DNA of 12,239 bases from Prevotella sp. Its GTDB lineage: Bacteria > Bacteroidota > Bacteroidia > Bacteroidales > Dysgonomonadaceae. The stretch covers positions 1 through 12,239 of the forward strand of contig JAISKQ010000162.1 in the NCBI GenBank assembly GCA_031260865.1. Direction: 5' to 3'. The notes under the pieces were generated by a model. The model worked only from the letters and a program-made list of their open reading frames with translations. It made no database searches and had not been told where the DNA came from. How positions within the stretch are numbered: position 1 is the first letter of the stretch; each line of letters begins with the position of its first letter. Below, piece after piece: positions 1 through 7,185 of the stretch. A program made the translations under genes and the position numbers.

Positions 1-552
1 CAATAATCCTGCCGCCGGATAAACATTCAAGGATGTCCCAATCACAACCAATATATCCGCCTTGCCGACAATATCCACAGCCTTCTCTATCATTGGCACA
101 GCCTCGCCGAACCAAACAATATGCGGGCGCAATTGAGACCCTTTTTCACATTTATCACCCAGGTGAATTTCGAAATTTTCCGGAGTGAGGGTATAGATTA
201 ACGACGGATCGACAGAAGAGCGTACTTTATTCAGCTCTCCATGCAGGTGCAACACATCCGTGCTTCCGGCACGTTCATGCAAATCATCCACGTTCTGAGT
301 GATGATGGATATTTTATAATCGGTTTCCATTTCGGCAAGCCCGATATGCCCTTGATTGGGTTTGGCGTCAAACGCCGCTTTGCGCCTCGCGTTGTAAAAA
401 TCAAGTACCAATTCGGGGTTTCGCCTGTATCCTTCGGGAGTGGCGACATCCTCTACGGCGTATTGTTCCCAAAGCCCGCCCGTGTCTCTAAATGTGGCGA
501 TTCCGCTTTCCGCGCTCATCCCCGCGCCTGTTAAAACTACAATATGTTTCAT
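1..552 (-). CDS. cobB: Sir2-family NAD-dependent protein deacylase (sirtuin), C-terminus cut by window edge
   Basis: NAD+-dependent removal of acyl groups from protein lysines in the cytoplasm. The ATG at 552 opens a frame that stays open to base 1, giving 184 residues; families run about 230-250, so only the C-terminal part is missing. Seen in order: NAD-binding GAGMSAESGIATFRD (9-23), FYNARR (52-57), TQNVDDLH (85-92), catalytic His104 in HLHGEL, and GTSLNVYPA (172-180). Tyr53 and Arg56 form the Y-x-x-R motif that in E. coli CobB and human SIRT5 binds succinyl or malonyl groups, so desuccinylase activity is likely by family knowledge. Unusually, the expected zinc-binding Cys-x2-Cys pairs are absent: the segment from 110 to 150 has only Cys135, so the small domain probably folds without zinc. 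It is divergent from the FKBP operon, with a -7 box at 582-589. Confidence 0.93.
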   Translation of the reverse strand, partial: MKHIVVLTGAGMSAESGIATFRDTGGLWEQYAVEDVATPEGYRRNPELVLDFYNARRKAAFDAKPNQGHIGLAEMETDYKISIITQNVDDLHERAGSTDVLHLHGELNKVRSSVDPSLIYTLTPENFEIHLGDKCEKGSQLRPHIVWFGEAVPMIEKAVDIVGKADILVVIGTSLNVYPAAGLL

Positions 553-581
553 AAATTATTAAAAAAAGTAAGTATCACGTA

Positions 582-589
582 CAAATATA
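582..589 (-). promoter_or_regulatory. -7 promoter box for the sirtuin gene
   Basis: On the minus strand this reads TATATTTG, a perfect match to the Bacteroidota TAnnTTTG -7 element, about 30 bases upstream of the start codon at 552. No convincing -33 TTTG is visible at 19-21 bases upstream, which is common in this phylum. Confidence 0.6.
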
Positions 590-633
590 GTTTTTTTAAA
601 GGGTAAATTTAATTAAAGTATCGTGAAAAGAAT

Positions 634-641
634 TACTTTTG
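634..641 (+). promoter_or_regulatory. -7 promoter box for the FKBP operon
   Basis: TACTTTTG matches the Bacteroidota TAnnTTTG -7 element. Transcription would begin near 648, leaving a leader of about 80 bases before the ATG at 731. That leader holds a hairpin (672-695) and a 12-bp palindrome (697-708). The -33 region is not recognisable. Confidence 0.55.
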
Positions 642-671
642 TTGGCAAATTAAACTAAAGCGTTAGCGTGG

Positions 672-695
672 TCAATTTGAGCTGTATCAAATTGA
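672..695 (+). repeat. 9-bp hairpin in the FKBP leader
   Basis: TCAATTTGA (672-680) and TCAAATTGA (687-695) are perfect inverted repeats around the 6-base loop GCTGTA. The stem is AT-rich and has no following T-run, so it is not a terminator. It lies inside the predicted leader of the first FKBP gene and may be an RNA structure or an operator half-site pair; function is not known. Confidence 0.5.
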
Positions 696-696
696 T

Positions 697-708
697 TTAC
701 ACGTGTAA
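697..708. promoter_or_regulatory. Perfect 12-bp palindrome, possible operator
   Basis: TTACACGTGTAA is a perfect palindrome two bases after the leader hairpin and 22 bases before the ATG at 731. Such symmetry is typical of dimeric repressor sites. It lies downstream of the predicted start of transcription, where a bound protein could block elongation. No cognate regulator can be assigned from the window. Confidence 0.4.
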
Positions 709-730
709 CAAAATAAAAACTAAAATATAC

Positions 731-1318
731 ATGAATAAAATCAGTTATGCTCTCGGTCTTAGTATAGGCAATAACTTTTTAAGCTCGGGGATTAAAGATG
801 TTGATTTCGACGATTTCCTGCGAGGAATGAAAGATGTGATCAACGAGGCGGAACCGGCAATGAGTTATGAGGAAGCAAAACAAGTAATGAACGACTATTT
901 CTCTAAGTTACAAGATGAAAGGCTGGAAGTGAACCAAAAAGCAGGTGAAGAATTTTTGGCGATCAACAAAAAGAAACTGGGAGTGGTAACCCTTCCCAGC
1001 GGCTTGCAGTACGAAATATTGAAAGAAGGACATGGCTCAAAACCATCCTTTACCGATCAGGTAAAGTGTCACTATCATGGCACGCTACTCAACGGTACGG
1101 TATTCGATAGTTCGGTAGAACGCGGACAACCCGCTACATTCGGTGTCAATCAGGTCATACAAGGATGGGTGGAAGCATTGCAGCTGATGCCCGTAGGTTC
1201 GAAATGGAAATTGTATATCCCTTCCGACCTTGCGTACGGCAAAGCGGGAGCAGGGCAAATGATTGAGCCTAATTCCGCGCTCATATTCGAAGTGGAAATT
1301 TTAGATATTGTTAAATAA
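731..1318 (+). CDS. Cytoplasmic FKBP-type peptidyl-prolyl cis-trans isomerase (FklB-like)
   Basis: Catalyses cis-trans isomerisation of Xaa-Pro bonds and acts as a folding helper. 195 aa, close to E. coli FklB (about 206). Residues 1-75 form the helical FKBP_N dimerisation region (it opens with ISYALGLSIGNN); about 85-195 is the catalytic FKBP domain. Expected active-site residues are present: Tyr115 (CHYHG), Phe125-Asp126 (TVFDSS), Val142-Ile143 and Trp146 (QVIQGW), Tyr169 (DLAYG) and Phe186. There is no signal peptide, so it should be cytoplasmic. The frame is open back to 668, but the ATG at 731 starts exactly where the FKBP_N homology begins; the upstream extension would cross the leader hairpin and palindrome. 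It sits 14 bases before the lipoprotein paralogue, so the two are probably co-transcribed. Confidence 0.93.
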   Translation: MNKISYALGLSIGNNFLSSGIKDVDFDDFLRGMKDVINEAEPAMSYEEAKQVMNDYFSKLQDERLEVNQKAGEEFLAINKKKLGVVTLPSGLQYEILKEGHGSKPSFTDQVKCHYHGTLLNGTVFDSSVERGQPATFGVNQVIQGWVEALQLMPVGSKWKLYIPSDLAYGKAGAGQMIEPNSALIFEVEILDIVK

Positions 1319-1332
1319 TAATTTAGTTAAAA

Positions 1333-2364
1333 ATGAAAAAAATTCAAGTTGTAGCTCTTAGCGCAATCGTTGCTGTCGGAGCTTTATTTACATCTTGCGG
1401 CGGAAACATTTCAACAGATGCTTCTTTGAAAACAGGATTGGACACCCTTTCTTATGCTTTTGGCGCAAGCTTGTACGAACAAGGTTTGTCTATGCATCTT
1501 CAACAATTAGGTATAATAGGCGACACAATGAGTGTGAAAGCTAATTTCATGCAGAAAATACAAGCGGAAACAGATAGCCTGAAAAAGAAAGACTTAGAAA
1601 AAGAAATGAAGGTTAAAATTGATTCTGTCGTAAAAGCAAACAACAGAAATATTTCGGAATTTCTTAACGGACTGAAAGAAAGCTTAAGCGCTCCCGAATC
1701 AAAAGCGGCGTATATGGCGGGTATCTCTGTCGGCGGACAAATAGGAGGACAAATGGTACCGGGCTTGATGCAACAAATTTACGGAGAAAATACAAAAGAA
1801 AAATTCAATAATGACGCTTTCATCGCGGCGTTGGCCACAGCTATGAAGAACGGTAAATTCGCCGTTAGCGATCCATCAGCCGTATTCAATACGAAGATGC
1901 AGGAAGTTCAGGCGAAACAACAGGCGAAACAAGAAGAAGAATTGAAAAAACAATATGAGCCTCAAATAGCTGAAGGTGAAAAATTCCTTGCCGAAAACAA
2001 GACTAAAGAAGGTGTTGTAACTCTTTCCGACGGACTTCAATATAAAATAGTGAAAGAAGGCAAAGGCGCTAAACCGGCAGAAACCGACATGGTTAAAGTA
2101 AACTATCATGGTACACTTCTCGACGGTACAGTATTCGACAGTTCCGTTGAAAGAAAAGAACCGGCTGTATTCAGTGTGAACAGAGTTATCAAAGGATGGT
2201 CAGAAGTATTGCAACTTATGCCTGTGGGTTCTAAATGGACAGTTTACATTCCTTATGACCTTGCTTATGGATCACGTGGAAGCGGCGAACAAATCAAACC
2301 GTTCTCTACCCTGGTATTTGACGTGGAATTACTCGAAATTAATCCGAAACCGACTGTTAGATAA
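1333..2364 (+). CDS. FKBP-type peptidyl-prolyl isomerase lipoprotein (FkpA-like)
   Basis: A prolyl isomerase exported and anchored by lipid in the cell envelope, where it should help fold periplasmic or outer-membrane proteins. 343 aa. Residues 1-21 are a type II signal (Lys2-Lys3, hydrophobic core, lipobox LFTS before Cys22). Cys22-Gly-Gly-Asn follows. Two FKBP_N-like openings are visible, LSYAFGASLYEQ (39-50) and AAYMAGISVGGQ (125-136), so the N-terminal region is longer than in FkpA; a Gln/Lys/Glu-rich helix spans about 188-215. The FKBP domain (about 225-336) has Tyr258, Phe268-Asp269, Val285-Ile286, Trp289, Tyr312 and Phe329. That domain closely resembles the cytoplasmic copy upstream (both contain LQLMPVGSKW), pointing to tandem duplication followed by relocation of one copy. 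No terminator is evident after the stop. Confidence 0.93.
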   Translation: MKKIQVVALSAIVAVGALFTSCGGNISTDASLKTGLDTLSYAFGASLYEQGLSMHLQQLGIIGDTMSVKANFMQKIQAETDSLKKKDLEKEMKVKIDSVVKANNRNISEFLNGLKESLSAPESKAAYMAGISVGGQIGGQMVPGLMQQIYGENTKEKFNNDAFIAALATAMKNGKFAVSDPSAVFNTKMQEVQAKQQAKQEEELKKQYEPQIAEGEKFLAENKTKEGVVTLSDGLQYKIVKEGKGAKPAETDMVKVNYHGTLLDGTVFDSSVERKEPAVFSVNRVIKGWSEVLQLMPVGSKWTVYIPYDLAYGSRGSGEQIKPFSTLVFDVELLEINPKPTVR

Positions 2365-2449
2365 ATAAAAAACAAAGGGTTTTAATAATAATTTGGCAGA
2401 ACATCTGTAATTTATAGAGCAAAAAGTATGTTTATTGTGAAAAATATTA

Positions 2450-2457
2450 TATATTTG
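2450..2457 (+). promoter_or_regulatory. -7 promoter box for the Lrp-family regulator
   Basis: TATATTTG matches TAnnTTTG exactly and ends 29 bases before the ATG at 2487, predicting a leader of about 20 bases. It suggests the regulator has its own promoter, separate from the FKBP operon. Confidence 0.55.
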
Positions 2458-2486
2458 AGACACAATAATGATAAAAAGCTTTTTTT

Positions 2487-2951
2487 ATGCAGAAAATTGA
2501 TAAACTTGATAAGAAAATTTTAGAGATCATTTCTCAAAACGCCCGTATTCCGTTCAAGGATGTGGCACTTGAGTGTGGTGTGTCTCGCGCTGCCATCCAT
2601 CAACGCGTGCAACGCATGGTAGAGATGGATGTAATCGTCGGTTCGGGATATTTTGTCAACCCTAAAGTTTTGGGCTATAATACGTGTACATATATAGGAG
2701 TTAAACTGGAAAGAGGCTCCATGTACAAAACGGTAATACCTGAACTGGACAAAATACCGGAAATAGTGGAATCTCATTTTACCACAGGTCCTTATACTAT
2801 TCTTATCAAGCTATATGCAAGAGATAATGAGCACTTGATGGATTTGCTAAACAATAAGATACAGGATATTCCGGGTGTAGTGGCAACAGAAACCATGATC
2901 TCTTTGAGTCAGGATGTAAAACGCCAGATACCTATTTCCAAAACGGAATAA
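2487..2951 (+). CDS. Lrp/AsnC-family transcriptional regulator
   Basis: A one-component DNA-binding protein expected to sense an amino acid or related small molecule. 154 aa, the usual length for the family. The AsnC-type helix-turn-helix covers about 5-55: LDKKILEIISQNARIPFKDV, then recognition helix VSRAAIHQRVQRM (32-44). The C-terminal RAM (ligand and oligomer) domain covers about 65-142, with TTGPYTILIKLYARD (99-113) at the effector-binding turn. It is transcribed alone, between a -7 box at 2450 and a terminator at 2983-3017, so neighbours do not reveal its targets. Family members commonly autoregulate; that is inference here. Confidence 0.92.
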   Translation: MQKIDKLDKKILEIISQNARIPFKDVALECGVSRAAIHQRVQRMVEMDVIVGSGYFVNPKVLGYNTCTYIGVKLERGSMYKTVIPELDKIPEIVESHFTTGPYTILIKLYARDNEHLMDLLNNKIQDIPGVVATETMISLSQDVKRQIPISKTE

Positions 2952-2982
2952 TTAAGTCGAATTGTATATTGTTCAATATAAG

Positions 2983-3017
2983 AAGGATAACTGCGTAAAA
3001 AACAGTTATCCTTTTTT
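2983..3017 (+). terminator. Rho-independent terminator after the Lrp-family gene
   Basis: AAGGATAACTG (2983-2993) and CAGTTATCCTT (3003-3013) form a perfect 11-bp stem around a 9-base loop, and the T-run continues to 3017. It begins 31 bases after the stop codon at 2951 and separates the regulator from the PASTA-led operon. Confidence 0.9.
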
Positions 3018-3077
3018 ATATATCATATTATAACTTAAATAAGTGACGCAAAAGAAATGAAAGACACAAATTTTTAA

Positions 3078-3085
3078 TATTTTTG
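3078..3085 (+). promoter_or_regulatory. -7 promoter box for the PASTA-rluD-ddl operon
   Basis: TATTTTTG matches TAnnTTTG and ends 21 bases before the ATG at 3107. Transcription should begin near 3092, giving a short leader of about 15 bases. This also argues against the upstream TTG at 3083 as the start, since it lies within the promoter box. Confidence 0.6.
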
Positions 3086-3106
3086 TACTTCTATTCGATA
3101 AAATAC

Positions 3107-3733
3107 ATGAAGAAAGAGAATATCATACTAAGAATATTGAAGAATATCTATGTGAAGAATCTGCTGATGATGGCGGGCGTCATTATTGTAATAATGATTG
3201 TTATACTGATTCTTCTCACATTCTATACGAAACATAACGAATCAATAACCATACCTGCCGTTAAAGGACTGCAAGTACAAGAAGCAATCGGCATACTTTC
3301 GTCTTCCGATCTGAAATATGAAATAAGCGATTCTACTTATGAGGCGGAAGGCGCTCCCGGTTCCATCATAGACCAGATACCGAAAGAGCGGTCGAACGTA
3401 AAAAAAAGACGCACTGTATTTCTGGTGGTGAAAGCAAAAAATGTGCAGATGGTTGTCATTCCAGAGCTAAAAGATTATTCCCGGCGTCAGGCTGAATCCC
3501 AATTAAACTCGTTAGGTTTTACCAATGTAATAATAAAGGAAGAACCTTCCGCCTACCAAGGATTGGTTATATCCGTTTCGTACAAAGGGAAACCGTTATT
3601 ACCGAATCAGAAAATACCAAAAGGTTCTCCGTTGGTAATGACCGTTGGCGCGGGAGGAGCGTCTTCAGACGGAGAGGATGGTAATTCAGAACAAACAAAT
3701 CCCCAAGATTTAGAGAAATCTTTCTTTGACTAA
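3107..3733 (+). CDS. Membrane-anchored protein with two PASTA domains
   Basis: 208 aa. A short basic cytoplasmic tail is followed by one membrane helix (about 19-40, LMMAGVIIVIMIVILILL), then two PASTA repeats outside: about 46-110 (opening ITIPAVKGL) and 113-182 (opening VVIPELKDYS). A Ser/Gly/Glu/Asn-rich tail follows. PASTA domains bind muropeptides or beta-lactam-like ligands in Ser/Thr kinases and penicillin-binding proteins. Here there is no kinase or transpeptidase domain, so the protein can only be called a likely envelope sensor or scaffold. The ATG at 3107 was chosen because the -7 box ends at 3085 and the frame upstream offers only TTG. Its stop overlaps the next start by one base (TAATG), implying translational coupling to the pseudouridine synthase. 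The operon also holds ddl, which fits a peptidoglycan-linked role. Confidence 0.9.
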   Translation: MKKENIILRILKNIYVKNLLMMAGVIIVIMIVILILLTFYTKHNESITIPAVKGLQVQEAIGILSSSDLKYEISDSTYEAEGAPGSIIDQIPKERSNVKKRRTVFLVVKAKNVQMVVIPELKDYSRRQAESQLNSLGFTNVIIKEEPSAYQGLVISVSYKGKPLLPNQKIPKGSPLVMTVGAGGASSDGEDGNSEQTNPQDLEKSFFD

Positions 3734-4800
3734 TGATTGATAATTCATTTGACGAAATAGAAGATTTTGCAGACGAAGATTTTACCGAAGAGCAAAATTC
3801 CGAACTTTTTGAGCATTATCGGTTTGTAGCCGATAAAGGGCAGGGTTTGATGCGCGTGGATAAATACTTAGCCATGCATATAGTCGGCGTTTCGCGAAAC
3901 AGAATACAACAGGCGGCGGAAGCTGATTGCATTTTGGTGAACGATGTTCCCGTAAAATCAAACTACCGTATCAAACCGCTTGATACCATTTCGGTGGTTA
4001 TGAACCGTCCTCCCCGCGAATTGGAGATTATTCCCGAGAATATACCGCTTGATGTCGTATATGAAGACAGCGACCTGATGGTTATCAATAAACCGCCGGG
4101 ATTGGTTGTGCATCCGGGATTCGGCAATTATCAGGGGACAATGGTAAACGCTATTGCTTACCGGCTGAAAGGCACGCCCGAATACGACCCTAAAGACCCG
4201 CGCTTGGGTATCGTTCACCGGATAGATAAAGATACATCGGGACTGATATTAGTTGCTAAAAACGCTTACGCGAAAACTCACCTGTCAGCCCAATTCTTCA
4301 ACAAGACCACCAAACGGCAATATATAGCTCTGGTATGGGGCGCGATAGATGAAGACGAAGGACGTATAGAAGGGAATATAGGGCGCAGCCCGAAAGACCG
4401 TATGCAGATGACTGTCTTTCCCGACGGAGAACATGGCAAGCCCGCCGTAACTCATTATAAAGTACTGGAGCGGTTAGGCTATGTAACCCTGATCCGGTGT
4501 CGATTGGAGACCGGGCGTACACATCAGATACGCGTGCACATGAAATATATAGGTCATACATTATTTAATGATGAACGCTATGGCGGGAACGAAGTACTGA
4601 AAGGAACTCATTTCGCTAAATACAAGCAGTTTGTGCAAAACTGTTTTAATACTTGTCCTCGGCAGGCATTACACGCTCAAACGCTGGGCTTTGTGCATCC
4701 CCGTACAGGAGAAGAACTCCTGTTTGAAGCTCCATTGCCGGATGATATGCTTAGCCTGTTGGACAAATGGCGCGGATATGTCGCCCACAGAGATACATAA
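3733..4800 (+). CDS. rluD: RluA/RluD-family 23S rRNA pseudouridine synthase
   Basis: Converts specific uridines in large-subunit rRNA to pseudouridine. 355 aa, slightly longer than E. coli RluD (326) because of an acidic N-terminal extension (1-30). An S4 RNA-binding domain covers about 38-95 (RVDKYLAMHI, then VSRNRIQQAAEADCILVN). The catalytic domain follows from about 105 to 340; its signature GIVHRIDKDTSGLILVAK puts the catalytic aspartate at Asp165. LETGRTHQIRVHMKYIGH is the conserved C-terminal motif of the family. The start overlaps the stop of the PASTA gene, and 23 bases separate it from ddl. Assignment to RluD rather than RluC rests on overall layout and gene order, so the exact rRNA target is inferred. 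Confidence 0.9.
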   Translation: MIDNSFDEIEDFADEDFTEEQNSELFEHYRFVADKGQGLMRVDKYLAMHIVGVSRNRIQQAAEADCILVNDVPVKSNYRIKPLDTISVVMNRPPRELEIIPENIPLDVVYEDSDLMVINKPPGLVVHPGFGNYQGTMVNAIAYRLKGTPEYDPKDPRLGIVHRIDKDTSGLILVAKNAYAKTHLSAQFFNKTTKRQYIALVWGAIDEDEGRIEGNIGRSPKDRMQMTVFPDGEHGKPAVTHYKVLERLGYVTLIRCRLETGRTHQIRVHMKYIGHTLFNDERYGGNEVLKGTHFAKYKQFVQNCFNTCPRQALHAQTLGFVHPRTGEELLFEAPLPDDMLSLLDKWRGYVAHRDT

Positions 4801-4823
4801 ACACGATAATTATTCACATCAAA

Positions 4824-5807
4824 ATGAAACGAAATATAGCCATTGTATGGGGAGGATATTCTTCCGAAATGATTGTGTCAGCCAAGAGTAGGGAAGGCGT
4901 ATATTCTTTCTTGGACAAAGAGAAGTACAACATCTACAAAGTAAAAATAGTAAAAGAGGAATGGACGGTGGAAACGGAATCCGGCACATATCCTGTAAAT
5001 AAAAATGATTTCAGTTTTACCGACCCGCGACAAGGAGAAGGTCTGAAATTCGACTTCGCTTTTATTATTATACACGGTACTCCGGGCGAGGATGGACGTT
5101 TGCAAGGATATTTCGATATGCTCGGCATACCCTATTCAACATGCGGCATGATGGCGTCTTCGTTAACCATGAATAAATTTGTATGTAATAATTTTCTTAA
5201 AAACTTTAGCATAAATGTCGCCGATTCCTTATATTTGAATAAAGATTCGAAATATAGTGTCGAAGACATCGCGGATAAGCTCGGTTCCCCTATGTTTGTG
5301 AAACCAAATACAGGAGGTTCGAGTTTTGCCACGACGAAGGTAAAATCCGTTGATAAGTTACAGGAAGCGATAGACGCCGCGTTTGGCGAAACGTCCGACG
5401 TAATAATCGAAAGTTTTATTTCGGGCAAAGAAATTACCTGCGGTTGTTATAAAATAAAAAATAAGGAAGTTGTCTTTCCGTTGACAGAAGTAGTCACACC
5501 GAATGAATTTTTCGACTACAAAGCCAAATATGAAGGGCAAGTGGAAGAGATTACCCCCGCGCGCGTATCGGAGGATATGACAAAACAAATACAACGGTTG
5601 ACTTGTAAAATATATGATTTGGTAGGAGCCAAAGGTATAATAAGGGTTGATTTTATTATTTCGGATAATGTGCCATACCTGTTGGAAGTAAATACCGTTC
5701 CGGGTATGACTCAGACCAGTTTTATTCCACAGCAGATCGCCGCGGCAGGATTAAATATAACTGATGTCTTTACAGAAATTATAGAGAATGAATTTAATGT
5801 AAATTGA
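4824..5807 (+). CDS. ddl: D-alanine--D-alanine ligase
   Basis: ATP-dependent ligase making the D-Ala-D-Ala dipeptide for peptidoglycan precursors, in the cytoplasm. 327 aa, normal for the family. The ATG at 4824 gives MKRNIAIVWGGYSSE, matching the N-terminus of known Ddl; an upstream ATG at 4767 would overlap rluD and lacks homology. Visible motifs: GGYSSE with Glu15, HGTPGEDGRLQG (84-95), KPNTGGSS (160-167, Ser166 aligning with Ser150 of E. coli DdlB), FFDYKAKY (229-236), and EVNTVPGMT (288-296) binding metal and substrate. Tyr236 aligns with DdlB Tyr216. That residue is Phe in the D-Ala-D-Lac type ligases of Leuconostoc, so this enzyme should make ordinary D-Ala-D-Ala. The acyltransferase follows 4 bases later. 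Confidence 0.96.
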   Translation: MKRNIAIVWGGYSSEMIVSAKSREGVYSFLDKEKYNIYKVKIVKEEWTVETESGTYPVNKNDFSFTDPRQGEGLKFDFAFIIIHGTPGEDGRLQGYFDMLGIPYSTCGMMASSLTMNKFVCNNFLKNFSINVADSLYLNKDSKYSVEDIADKLGSPMFVKPNTGGSSFATTKVKSVDKLQEAIDAAFGETSDVIIESFISGKEITCGCYKIKNKEVVFPLTEVVTPNEFFDYKAKYEGQVEEITPARVSEDMTKQIQRLTCKIYDLVGAKGIIRVDFIISDNVPYLLEVNTVPGMTQTSFIPQQIAAAGLNITDVFTEIIENEFNVN

Positions 5808-5811
5808 TGCC

Positions 5812-6954
5812 ATGAGTAACAAATTTGATGATATAGCGCCTCTGTATGACCATGAGGTAAAACAAGCCATTCAGGACTTATTGATAGACCCCGGATTTCA
5901 ACATGCCGTGAAGTATATTATGCCTGAAATCAACTGGGCTGATTTCTCGGCGGAAATGTCTAAATATGAAACGAAAGAACAGTTTCAGACACAAATGATT
6001 TATCCTGTTGTGAAAATGCTGGGAATGAGAGTTTCCGACAGTTTAATATTGGATAAAACGGAAACCATAGACCGCTCCGTCGAACACCTGTTCTTATCTA
6101 ACCACCGCGACATCGTCTTGGATGCCGGATTGCTCAATATCCTGCGTCACGAAGCCAAATTTAAGACAACAGAAATAGCTATAGGAGACAACTTGCTCAT
6201 CCATCCGTGGATAGACAAATTAGTTCGTCTGAATAAGAGCTTTATTGTGCGGAGAGGCTTATCTATCAAGGAAATGTTGATTGCGTCGAAACATTTGTCC
6301 GAATATATACATTATGCCATTTCTGAAAAGAAAGAATCAATATGGCTTGCGCAGCGCGAAGGACGCGCCAAAAATTCGGATGACAGGACGCAGGACAGTT
6401 TGTTGAAAATGTTGGCTTTGTATCCCGGCGATAAACCATTCCTCGAAAGCCTGAAGGAATTAAACCTCATACCGTTGTCAATCTCGTATGAATACGACCC
6501 TTGCGACTATCTGAAAGCTAAAGAGTTTCAACAAAAACGCGACAATCCCGACTTTAAGAAAACACAACGGGATGATTTGCTAAACATGGAAATCGGAATA
6601 TTGGGTAAGAAAGGAAATGTTATATTCCGTTTTGGCAACTGCATTAATCCTGAACTGGACAAAATCACCGAAACGGATAAACGGATTCAGACGGAACTTG
6701 CGGCTCATATCATCGACAAGGAGATTCATCGCAATTATGAGATATTCCCTTGCAATTATATGGCTCATGACCTATACTGCAATGAAACAAGATTCAACGA
6801 TAAATACACTGCTGAACAGCTCGACGGGTTTAAGAACTATCTGTATAAGCAAATAAAGAAGATAGACCTGGATTATATCGACTATGATTTTTGTCTGGAT
6901 AAAATGCTGGAGATGTATTCCAACACCTTGAAAAATTATTTGGCGGCGATATAA
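5812..6954 (+). CDS. 1-acyl-glycerol-3-phosphate acyltransferase-like protein (PlsC superfamily)
   Basis: Probably transfers an acyl chain to a lipid intermediate at the cytoplasmic membrane face. 380 aa, longer than a typical PlsC (about 245). The acyltransferase core starts near residue 90: LFLSNHRDIVLDAGLL (93-108) carries the catalytic His98 with Asp100 or Asp104, then GDNLLIHPWID (125-135) and FIVRRG (144-149) for glycerophosphate binding. The spacing after His98 is not the standard H-x4-D: Asp100 is two and Asp104 six residues on, so it is a divergent branch. No membrane helix is obvious. The N-terminal 90 residues and the C-terminal 150 are not recognised. It is the last gene of the PASTA-rluD-ddl operon, only 4 bases after ddl. 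The exact acceptor, glycerolipid or aminolipid, is unknown. Confidence 0.8.
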   Translation: MSNKFDDIAPLYDHEVKQAIQDLLIDPGFQHAVKYIMPEINWADFSAEMSKYETKEQFQTQMIYPVVKMLGMRVSDSLILDKTETIDRSVEHLFLSNHRDIVLDAGLLNILRHEAKFKTTEIAIGDNLLIHPWIDKLVRLNKSFIVRRGLSIKEMLIASKHLSEYIHYAISEKKESIWLAQREGRAKNSDDRTQDSLLKMLALYPGDKPFLESLKELNLIPLSISYEYDPCDYLKAKEFQQKRDNPDFKKTQRDDLLNMEIGILGKKGNVIFRFGNCINPELDKITETDKRIQTELAAHIIDKEIHRNYEIFPCNYMAHDLYCNETRFNDKYTAEQLDGFKNYLYKQIKKIDLDYIDYDFCLDKMLEMYSNTLKNYLAAI

Positions 6955-7136
6955 TCGCGACTTGATTGGTTGCTTTAGTCGCTATGCACCATTGGCGTAT
7001 TAATTTAATATATTTGATAAATAATTTTATATATCATTGATTTACTGATAGTTTTGGCTGTATTAAACAAAATAAAAATAGGTCTGTGACCTTAATTTTA
7101 TTATCTTTTTTAATGAAAAAATAAATTTCTATATTG

Positions 7137-7144
7137 TACATTTG
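7137..7144 (+). promoter_or_regulatory. -7 promoter box for the secreted repeat protein
   Basis: TACATTTG matches TAnnTTTG and ends 41 bases before the ATG at 7186, predicting a leader of about 35 bases. The surrounding 6955-7136 stretch is AT-rich and shows no other gene. Confidence 0.55.
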
Positions 7145-7185
7145 TGCGTTGAAATGTTTATTTAGTACTAAAAAAGGTTTAAACT

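Noticed and set aside
668..730. N-terminal extension of the first FKBP gene to a start at 668
   Set aside because: The extra 21 residues do not resemble FKBP_N and would be encoded by the hairpin and palindrome of the leader; the ATG at 731 fits the family N-terminus.
4767..4823. Earlier ATG for the D-Ala-D-Ala ligase
   Set aside because: It lies within the end of rluD and adds residues not found in Ddl; MKRNIAIVWGG at 4824 is the expected beginning.
5229..5236. FFDYKAKY in Ddl (encoded near 5508-5531) considered as a D-Ala-D-Lac (vancomycin-tolerant) signature
   Set aside because: Counting against E. coli DdlB shows the deciding residue is the last Tyr of the motif (Tyr216 equivalent), which is kept; the Phe is at a neighbouring position. 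The coordinates given here are only approximate.
6957..6982. GCGACT/AGTCGC inverted repeat just after the acyltransferase as an operon terminator
   Set aside because: Six-base stem with a 14-base loop and no T-run after it; too weak to call.
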